Source: Tuwongella immobilis (GTDB taxonomy: Bacteria > Planctomycetota > Planctomycetia > Gemmatales > Gemmataceae). Taken from it: a stretch of 64,000 nt of DNA. The position numbers and the translations under genes were made by a program. The first letter of the stretch is position 1; each line of letters opens with the position of its first letter. Location: the NCBI RefSeq assembly GCF_901538355.1, contig NZ_LR593887.1, forward strand, positions 5,246,920-5,310,919, given 5' to 3'. The notes beneath the pieces were generated by a model. That model was not told where the DNA came from, ran no database searches, and was given only the letters and a program-made list of their open reading frames with translations. This document shows positions 35,338 through 42,162 of the stretch, one piece after another.

Positions 35338-36375
35338 ATGAGCCGCAACCGCATCACCGTGGTTCTGTCACAAGCCCCCGGTAAACACCCTGCCAAGCGA
35401 TCACTCGAAGAGTCGATCGCTGCCGCGTTTATTTTAGAACCATCCCTCGAAGTCTCGATTATTCCGAATCTATATGATTTAGATCCTCAACATACCGGCC
35501 GACTGTTTTTAGAATCGGTTCGTGGCGATATGGTCGTGTTGAGTTGGCTGTATCCGCGAGCCGCATTCTGGTTGTTAGACCGCATTGGCATCCGTGGCCA
35601 CTTCGGTGAAACACTCCTGAAATCGCCCAACGAAGACGCAGACGAGGAAGAAACCGAAGCCGCCCAACGGGAGAAAAAAGGCGTTGGCCCATCCGGTGAA
35701 ATTCCCGATCGCCATATTTACACGTTAGATTTGCGGGATGCCAAATCTGCGGATGCGTATCTGAAAGAAGTCCGCCGAATTGCCGAGGAATGCGAACAGC
35801 GGCGTCAAGAAAAAGCCAAAGCGAACCCCGTGATGGTTCAGCTTGGACTACTCACGCCGAAATTGGAACCCGCGACCGATGCCCTGCCCGCCGCCTTCTC
35901 GCCGGATGCGCTTCTGGCACCGCCCAATCGCCGTTGGTATCCGGTCATTGATTATAGCCGTTGTACCAATTGCATGGAATGCTTAGATTTCTGCTTATTC
36001 GGCGTCTATGGGTTAGATTCGTGGGATAAAATTCTCGTCGAAAATCAAGATAATTGCAAGAAAGGCTGTCCGGCATGTAGCCGTGTTTGCCCCGAACAGG
36101 CAATTATGTTCCCCGAATATAAATCGCCCGCAATCGCCGGGGCCGATACCGGAGCCGTTGGCGGACTTAAAATTGATCTCACCCGGTTGTTTGGCGGCGA
36201 ATCGCAAGATGCGGTCAGCCAAGCAGTTGCGGAACGAGATGCGGAACTGGTCAAAGACGGTCGAAACGCCGTCGGCACGGCAGTGGGGCTGCCCAAACGA
36301 CAAACCACACTCGCCGAAAAGCCCAAAGATGATCTCGACCAACTGATGGATGATTTGGATGCGTTAGGTCTGTGA
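35338..36375 (+). CDS. Ferredoxin-domain protein with two 4Fe-4S sites
   Basis: A 345-residue cytoplasmic protein. Residues 1-90 are an alpha/beta domain I do not recognise (ITVVLSQAPGKHPAKRSLEE), followed by an acidic linker (EDADEEETEAAQ near 100). At the centre are cysteines C209-x2-C212-x2-C215-x3-C219, a classical 4Fe-4S motif, and C240-x3-C244-x2-C247-x3-C251 followed by Pro, a second site with a widened first gap. The C-terminal 80 residues are charged and helical. It probably supplies electrons to the radical SAM enzymes on either side. ATG 35338 has GGAG twelve bases upstream; a TTG nine codons earlier is less likely. Confidence 0.8.
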   Translation: MSRNRITVVLSQAPGKHPAKRSLEESIAAAFILEPSLEVSIIPNLYDLDPQHTGRLFLESVRGDMVVLSWLYPRAAFWLLDRIGIRGHFGETLLKSPNEDADEEETEAAQREKKGVGPSGEIPDRHIYTLDLRDAKSADAYLKEVRRIAEECEQRRQEKAKANPVMVQLGLLTPKLEPATDALPAAFSPDALLAPPNRRWYPVIDYSRCTNCMECLDFCLFGVYGLDSWDKILVENQDNCKKGCPACSRVCPEQAIMFPEYKSPAIAGADTGAVGGLKIDLTRLFGGESQDAVSQAVAERDAELVKDGRNAVGTAVGLPKRQTTLAEKPKDDLDQLMDDLDALGL

Positions 36376-36418
36376 GGCAATCAGTATCACATTGTGAATT
36401 CCGAAAGGATTGTCTCTC

Positions 36419-37609
36419 ATGATTCCCCAATTAGCTTGGCGAGCGGCGACCCAATTAAGCCCTCGATTAGCGACCAAAGCCGCCTATTTGTGGGTGCTGA
36501 AAGGCGCACTCGCAGTGTGGGCTTATCAGCGTCGGCTGAAGCGCAAAGAATTATTTCCGCCGTTTATGTTTGTGGCGTTAACCAACACCTGTAATCTTCG
36601 ATGTCAGGGTTGTTGGGTTGAGAAGGAAGGCACAGCGCACTACCTGCCCGAACAGGATCTCGATCATCTGATTAATTCCGGCAAAAAACGCCATGCGTAT
36701 TATTATACGCTGCTTGGCGGTGAGCCGTATATGTACAAGAACATTTGGGATATTTTCAAGCGACATCCCGACTGTTATTTCCAGACGATCACCAACGGCA
36801 TGTTGTTCACCGAAGCCAATGTCAAACGGCTGAAACAAGCTGGGAATGTCACGCCGCTCATTAGCATTGATGGCTGGAAAGAACAGAACGACCTTCGGCG
36901 TGGCGAAGGGGTGTTTGAGTCTGCGGATCGAGGGATGGAACGGCTGAAAAAAGCCGGGATCATCTTCGGAATCGCGACCACGACGACTGGCAAAAATATG
37001 GATGAAGTGATGACGGATGAGTACGTCCAACACTTCATTAACAAGGGTGCGATGTATATTTGGTATTATATCTATCGCCCCGTGGGTGAGCATCCGCACC
37101 CGGAATATTGCATGAGTCGGGAGCAGATTATTGAGATGCGAAAGCGTCTTCTCCGGCTCCGTCGCAAGCATCCAATTGTGATTATTGACACCTATTGGAC
37201 CGCAGAGGGTGAGGCATTTTGCCCGGCGGCCATGGGATTGGGATTCCATGTCGGTCCACAAGGGAGCATCGAGCCCTGCCCGCCATTATCATTTGCCCGC
37301 GAAAAACTCTCGGATAACGGCGGGGATGTCTTTCAGACCATCAATAACAGCGAATTTCTTCGCGGATTTCAGAATTTTGTGAAAGACCGCACGAAAGGCT
37401 GTGTGATTCTGGAACATCCGCAGGAACTCATGGAATTTATGCGGTCGCATCAGGTGACCGATTTCTCAACTCGTGATGCATTCACCGAATACGATGCCAG
37501 CAAACCGCGACATAGTCACCACCTTCCCGGCGATGAAATTCCGGAAGATTATTGGGTTTACAAGCTGTTGAAAAAGAATGTCTTTTTCGGAATGGGTGCG
37601 TTGGGATGA
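36419..37609 (+). CDS. Radical SAM protein (HpnH-like layout)
   Basis: A 396-residue radical SAM enzyme, start at 36419 with AAAGGA nine bases upstream. An N-terminal amphipathic/hydrophobic region (LWVLKGALAVWAYQRRLKRK) may bind membrane. TNTCNLRCQGCW gives the cluster ligands Cys58, 62 and 65; YTLLGGEPYMYKN near 98 is the 'GGEP' SAM motif; LISIDGWKEQNDLRRGEG is the 'SiDG' block. The C-terminal part has Cys residues near FCPAAMGLGF, EPCPP and KGCV that could hold an auxiliary cluster. The nearest familiar plan is HpnH, which adenosylates hopanoids. The stop overlaps the start of the class II cyclase by four bases, which supports a terpenoid-linked role. Confidence 0.85.
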   Translation: MIPQLAWRAATQLSPRLATKAAYLWVLKGALAVWAYQRRLKRKELFPPFMFVALTNTCNLRCQGCWVEKEGTAHYLPEQDLDHLINSGKKRHAYYYTLLGGEPYMYKNIWDIFKRHPDCYFQTITNGMLFTEANVKRLKQAGNVTPLISIDGWKEQNDLRRGEGVFESADRGMERLKKAGIIFGIATTTTGKNMDEVMTDEYVQHFINKGAMYIWYYIYRPVGEHPHPEYCMSREQIIEMRKRLLRLRRKHPIVIIDTYWTAEGEAFCPAAMGLGFHVGPQGSIEPCPPLSFAREKLSDNGGDVFQTINNSEFLRGFQNFVKDRTKGCVILEHPQELMEFMRSHQVTDFSTRDAFTEYDASKPRHSHHLPGDEIPEDYWVYKLLKKNVFFGMGALG

Positions 37610-39408
37610 GCGTGGCGATTGCTCGCGAGGAACTTCGGCAACTCGTTACCACTGCACGAGATCGGATTCTTGCCGACCTGCTTGCCACGCGCTCACCCGC
37701 TGGCAACTGGGTCGGCGAACTCTCCACATCCGCGTTATCCACAGCGACAGCCATCATGGCTCTCACGATGGTTCAACGCCATCATCCTCAACATCCCGAT
37801 TATTCACGTTGGATTCAACAGGGTCGGGATTGGCTCATCGCCAATCAAAATGCGGATGGGGGTTGGGGGGACACGGTTCGGAATTCTTCCAACATCTCCA
37901 CATCCATGCTCGTTTGGGCCGCTCTCACTGTTAGTCTTTCTGATTTTCCAACGACTTCGACGTATCGTCAGCTCCAACAATATCTTCATCACAATTATGG
38001 AAAAACACCTGCCGAATTAGCCGACTCCATTCGGAAGCGATATGGAAAAGATCACACCTTTTCCGTTCCGATTCTCACGATGTGTGCGTTAGCCGGTCTC
38101 GTCGATTGGCGAGAAGTGCCGCGATTACCCTTCGAATTGGCGTGTCTGCCGCAATCCTGGTATCGATTCGCTCGCTTGCCGGTGGTGAGCTATGCACTCC
38201 CCGCGCTCATTGCAATCGGGCAATGCATTCACACGCATCGGGGTCATTGGAATCCGATGATGCGCGTGCTTCGTTCACTCGCTCGGAAGCCGAGTCTCAC
38301 GGTATTACGTCGAATTCAGCCCGAGAGTGGAGGGTATTTAGAAGCCGCTCCCTTAACGAGCTTTGTGAGTATGAGTTTGGCGAGTATTGGCCAGGCGGAT
38401 CATCCGGTTGTAAAAGCCGGGATTCAGTTTTTGTTAGACGGCGTTCGTGAGGATGGCTCGTGGCCAATTGATACCAATTTATCGATCTGGGTGACCACGC
38501 TGAGCATTCAGGCGATTGTCCAAGCGGATGCGTGGGAGCAAGTGCCGAATCGGGATGCGCTCCGCGAATGGCTAATCTCGCAGCAAACCCAGACACAGCA
38601 TCCCTTTACGGGAGCTGCGCCGGGTGCCTGGGGTTGGTCGGATCTCTCCGGGAGCGTGCCGGATGCGGATGATACACCTGGCGCGTTAATTGCGTTAGCT
38701 AAGATCGGAAACCTTGCCGAGGCTCTGCCGCGAGCGCGGGAGGGCATTCGTTGGCTTTGTGATTTACAGAATCGGGACGGTGGTTGGCCCACGTTCTGTA
38801 AGGGGTGGGGACTGTTGCCGTTCGACCGTTCCGGTGCCGATCTCACGGCCCACGCGATTCGAGCGTTTGTGATTTGGCAGCCGCATCTCAACGCCGATGA
38901 TCCGTTAATCCCGCGGATGCAACGAGCGATTTCAGCGGGATTTCGTTATTTGCAATCCCAACAACGTGCCGATGGATCGTGGTTGCCATTATGGTTTGGG
39001 AATCAACATTCCGCGACGGAAGATAATCCCACCTATGGAACCGCTCGCGTGTTAGCGGCCTATCGTGATGCGGGGAGAACTGGCGAGGCTGCTGCTCAAA
39101 CCGGGGCGAAATGGCTGCATTCGCTGCAAAATCGTGATGGTGGCTGGGGCGGGGATGCTCACACTCCGTCGAGTGTGGAAGAAACGGCTTTGGCGGTCGA
39201 AGCGTTGATGGCGATGGACGATGCGGCGTGGAATCCGGCAATTGAACGTGGCTTAACGTATCTAGCGCAGCGGATTCATGAGGGTGCCCATCTCACCGCC
39301 ACGCCGATTGGGTTTTATTTTGCGAAATTATGGTATTTTGAGCAGTGCTACCCCCTCACCTTTGGCCTTTCGGCGTTAGGTTCGGGGGTTCGCTGGCTGA
39401 ATCGTTAA
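37606..39408 (+). CDS. Squalene-hopene-cyclase-type class II terpene cyclase
   Basis: A 600-residue protein, near the length of squalene-hopene cyclases. ATG 37606 overlaps the preceding stop (ATGA). QW-type repeats recur through the chain: NADGGWGDTV, REDGSWPID, NRDGGWPTFCKGWG, RADGSWLPLW and NRDGGWGGD. The catalytic motif DADDT is at residues 353-357, close to the DXDD position (about 375) in bacterial SHC, so protonation-initiated cyclisation is chemically possible. No signal peptide; a monotopic membrane attachment is expected. It differs from true SHC in the first 100 residues, so the substrate (squalene, another polyprene, or an unusual isoprenoid) is open. It is the last gene of the run and meets the patatin gene stop-to-stop. 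Confidence 0.87.
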   Translation: MSVAIAREELRQLVTTARDRILADLLATRSPAGNWVGELSTSALSTATAIMALTMVQRHHPQHPDYSRWIQQGRDWLIANQNADGGWGDTVRNSSNISTSMLVWAALTVSLSDFPTTSTYRQLQQYLHHNYGKTPAELADSIRKRYGKDHTFSVPILTMCALAGLVDWREVPRLPFELACLPQSWYRFARLPVVSYALPALIAIGQCIHTHRGHWNPMMRVLRSLARKPSLTVLRRIQPESGGYLEAAPLTSFVSMSLASIGQADHPVVKAGIQFLLDGVREDGSWPIDTNLSIWVTTLSIQAIVQADAWEQVPNRDALREWLISQQTQTQHPFTGAAPGAWGWSDLSGSVPDADDTPGALIALAKIGNLAEALPRAREGIRWLCDLQNRDGGWPTFCKGWGLLPFDRSGADLTAHAIRAFVIWQPHLNADDPLIPRMQRAISAGFRYLQSQQRADGSWLPLWFGNQHSATEDNPTYGTARVLAAYRDAGRTGEAAAQTGAKWLHSLQNRDGGWGGDAHTPSSVEETALAVEALMAMDDAAWNPAIERGLTYLAQRIHEGAHLTATPIGFYFAKLWYFEQCYPLTFGLSALGSGVRWLNR

Positions 39409-40733
39409 TTATTCCGTTGAATGTAGGTGCCTGGGGGAAGCGTCTGCGTCCCGTCGAACGGCATCTGGGTTCGTCCCTTCACTTTCAACGGTGCACCGCC
39501 TTCTAACATGGTGCTATAACGCATGTCGGGCGATTCCTCGGTGGTCCGTCCGGGTGGGATGGTCCGCCAGGATTCCGCCGCTTGGATTTGGCGTCGCCCT
39601 TCCTCGAACAGCTTGGTCATCTCGGCTGGCTCGAACTTGGTGGCATCTTCGGAGCCACTGTAATTCTTATTCAGCGAAATATACTTAAAGTCGGTTCCGG
39701 TCAATAGACAGGCAGTATACATCTTAAACAATTCATCGCGCGTCTGGGTGTACGTCATCGCCGAAATCGCCGTGCTGGCGATGGATAGCGCCCGCATCTT
39801 GACATCAGATGGGGTCGCATACAGTTTCCCGGCAATAATCACATACAGTCCGGTATCGGTATTTAACGCCTCGGTTGGATTTTGGGAATAGGGCGGGCGA
39901 GCAAAGACGGCCGCGGAGACGCCGCCATCAATATGCTTTTCATAATAGGTTTCGCCATTCACGGTGATGGGAATTTCGACAGGCGGGAAGAAGCCTGGAA
40001 TTGCTGCGGAAGCGAGCAGAATTCGGCAAAACAGCTCGCGGTCATTGGGTCCGTGGCGGGTGGCGATTTCGCCCATATCCCAGACAACATGTCGGCGGCT
40101 TTCCAGTTCGGTGGTGCCCACATAGAGCCGCCGCCCTTTGGCGTGCTCGGCGATGACTCGAACGATATATTCCGGTGTGATAATCGATTCAATGGTTTTC
40201 AACAGCGGGGCATTGCTGGCTAACGAATCACTCAAAATCGATGTGAGGATAAATTTCCGCTTCAGCACATCATCATTGGTGATGGTGGTGTAGGAACGCT
40301 TGAGAATCTCATCATATTCCGGCCCGAGGAATGCGATTGCTCCGATGAGCGAGCCGGTGCTGACGCCGGTGACGACGTCGAAGTTGGGGCGTTGGCCGGT
40401 CTGCGTCCACCCGTAGAGCACGCCTGCGGTATAGGCACCCAGCGACCCGCCGCCGGAGAGGGCGAGGATGGTCTTTTTCCCGGTCTTTCCGGCTTTGGCC
40501 ATTTGCTCTAAGCGGTTTTGCTTGATGCTTTTGCGGATATCTTCGGCACGGTCAAAGTATTGATTCCAAGTGACCATGTTGCTGACTTCGCGTTCCGCTT
40601 GCGCATCCTGAATTTCGGCGGGGTCGAGCCCGGCGGCGGTCGGCGAAGGACGCTTCATGAGCGGACTTTGGCACCCCCAAAGCCCGCCGAGAACCATGAG
40701 AATCAAGAGCCAACGAGACGCCGATTTCCACAT
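39405..40733 (-). CDS. Patatin-like phospholipase, predicted lipoprotein
   Basis: A 442-residue protein. I use ATG 40733 (GGGAG nine bases upstream); an ATG two codons earlier and a TTG are alternatives. Signal MWKSASRWLLILMVLGGLWGC ends in a lipobox, so Cys21 is probably lipidated. The patatin fold is clear: oxyanion GGGSLGAYTAGV, nucleophile elbow GVSTGSLIG and catalytic Asp in IDGGVSAAVF, giving a Ser-Asp dyad. It should hydrolyse acyl esters of membrane lipids, in the periplasm. Its stop overlaps the cyclase stop on the other strand by four bases. It shares the TTA-rich codon use of the cyclase cluster. Confidence 0.88.
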   Translation of the reverse strand: MWKSASRWLLILMVLGGLWGCQSPLMKRPSPTAAGLDPAEIQDAQAEREVSNMVTWNQYFDRAEDIRKSIKQNRLEQMAKAGKTGKKTILALSGGGSLGAYTAGVLYGWTQTGQRPNFDVVTGVSTGSLIGAIAFLGPEYDEILKRSYTTITNDDVLKRKFILTSILSDSLASNAPLLKTIESIITPEYIVRVIAEHAKGRRLYVGTTELESRRHVVWDMGEIATRHGPNDRELFCRILLASAAIPGFFPPVEIPITVNGETYYEKHIDGGVSAAVFARPPYSQNPTEALNTDTGLYVIIAGKLYATPSDVKMRALSIASTAISAMTYTQTRDELFKMYTACLLTGTDFKYISLNKNYSGSEDATKFEPAEMTKLFEEGRRQIQAAESWRTIPPGRTTEESPDMRYSTMLEGGAPLKVKGRTQMPFDGTQTLPPGTYIQRNN

Positions 40734-40882
40734 GGACATGCACTCCCACAATCGGATTGGTGCCCCCTTGAGAACTCACAGTGCTCAAGGGAGTGCAGCC
40801 CACCGAGTGAATCGATCGAATCACATGTATGGGAGTCTATCGGCAAAGTAGACTGGCGAAGCACACAGGATTTTGTCGATTC

Positions 40883-41851
40883 TTACGGCTTCTTGGTGGC
40901 GACAGGCGGTTCAATTGCGCGGAATGGCTGACCTTTTTGATCGAGATTGCGATTCAGGTCGATCGGATCGAACTGGACCGGTGCCCCACCTTCGGGAATG
41001 TCCGCTTTGGCGGTCCAGAGAATCGCATTCACCACCAGGCGGCGGTAGTCTTCGTTGGCCCAGTTACGGTGGAAGTGCCCGCCGGTGAAGCCAAAGCCGC
41101 GTCCGCCATCGGCACGATCATACGACCAGGCCATGATTTCCGGTCGGCCTGGGAATCGCTTGGCGTCGGGCGTGCCTCGGGTGTTGTCTGGCGGAATAGC
41201 GACGAGAATCGGCGTGACATTCTTCATTTCCGGCACAAACTGCATGTTGTAATACCATTCATCCCGCAGCGTGAACGGCTTGACGCCACGGGTGATCGGG
41301 TGTTTGGGCAGCGAGCGGATTTGGGCATCCCAGTGGGGATTGATCGAAATTTTCGCATCATAATAGCCGCCCATCCATTCCAAAATTTGCGTCCCTTCTT
41401 TGGTGGGATAATCGACCGCATAGTGCAAATTGACCCAACCCACGCCTTGGCTCATGAGTTTTTTCATTTTTTGCAGATGGTCGCCCTGAATGACAGGGTG
41501 CCCGCCTCGGCCATCCATGTAGAACATGACGGTTGCGGCCCCGTCAAAAATCTTTTCATTTTTGGGCCAGCCATCGCGGACCATGACCGGCCAGACGCCG
41601 GGAGTTTGTTTGAGCAGATTCATGAGAATCGCGGTGCCGGCAAAAAATTCATGATCGCCGGGGGCGTGACTGCGTCGGCCGGCAATCAGGATGATCTTCT
41701 TTCCCGTAAACCCTTGTGGTGGCTCGACTTCGAGCGGAACTTTGGATTGATCGTAGGGGTCAAACGGCAGATTGACCTTGGGATCGGCTGCGGAGAGCGT
41801 GCCGGTGATGCTCGCAAGCAGAAGAGTGAGGAAGGTACGTCGGCGGATCAT
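40883..41851 (-). CDS. Secreted ThuA-domain protein
   Basis: A 322-residue exported protein; ATG 41851 opens the signal peptide MIRRRTFLTLLLASITGTLS, with the twin Arg giving a weak TAT look. The ThuA (trehalose-utilisation, glutamine-amidotransferase-like) fold is marked by KIILIAGRRSHAPGDHEFFA, VMFYMDGRGGHPVIQGD, WVNLHYAVD, TLRDEWYYNMQF and GFGFTGGHFHRNWAN. Planctomycetes encode many ThuA proteins, often beside glycoside or oxidoreductase genes; the biochemical activity is still unclear. Two earlier in-frame ATGs exist (41866 and further), but they lack good ribosome sites. It is divergent from the prenyl-synthase fusion gene. Confidence 0.87.
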   Translation of the reverse strand: MIRRRTFLTLLLASITGTLSAADPKVNLPFDPYDQSKVPLEVEPPQGFTGKKIILIAGRRSHAPGDHEFFAGTAILMNLLKQTPGVWPVMVRDGWPKNEKIFDGAATVMFYMDGRGGHPVIQGDHLQKMKKLMSQGVGWVNLHYAVDYPTKEGTQILEWMGGYYDAKISINPHWDAQIRSLPKHPITRGVKPFTLRDEWYYNMQFVPEMKNVTPILVAIPPDNTRGTPDAKRFPGRPEIMAWSYDRADGGRGFGFTGGHFHRNWANEDYRRLVVNAILWTAKADIPEGGAPVQFDPIDLNRNLDQKGQPFRAIEPPVATKKP

Positions 41852-42162
41852 GGAAACGGTTCCCATACCTGGAGAGTTGATGGTCCCAAAACGGCAGCAG
41901 ATCACAGAATCGAGGCGGTTGCAAGAATCGAGCGAAAATGTGTGAATATTTTGGCGAAATGAGGCATCTAACCGAGAGACGGGGAGTCGGGATTGCGTGA
42001 ATTTTCACAAAGCTCTGGAAAAACGGAATTGTTGACCGCATAATCCACTGGGGCGACCCGAATCGTCCGACTTCGTTCGACGGACCGTACCCAATCATGG
42101 TGGCTCGACGAATCCCCATGACTTGAGGATGCCTCATCCGCACCCGCTGAAGGATCCCCACC
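41852..42162. other. Gene-free divergent intergenic stretch (311 bp)
   Basis: This should hold the promoters of the ThuA gene (leftward) and the DUF116-prenyl-synthase gene (rightward). It is AT-richer than the flanking genes around 41905-42060. I see no convincing ORF, RNA fold or known operator. Confidence 0.4.
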
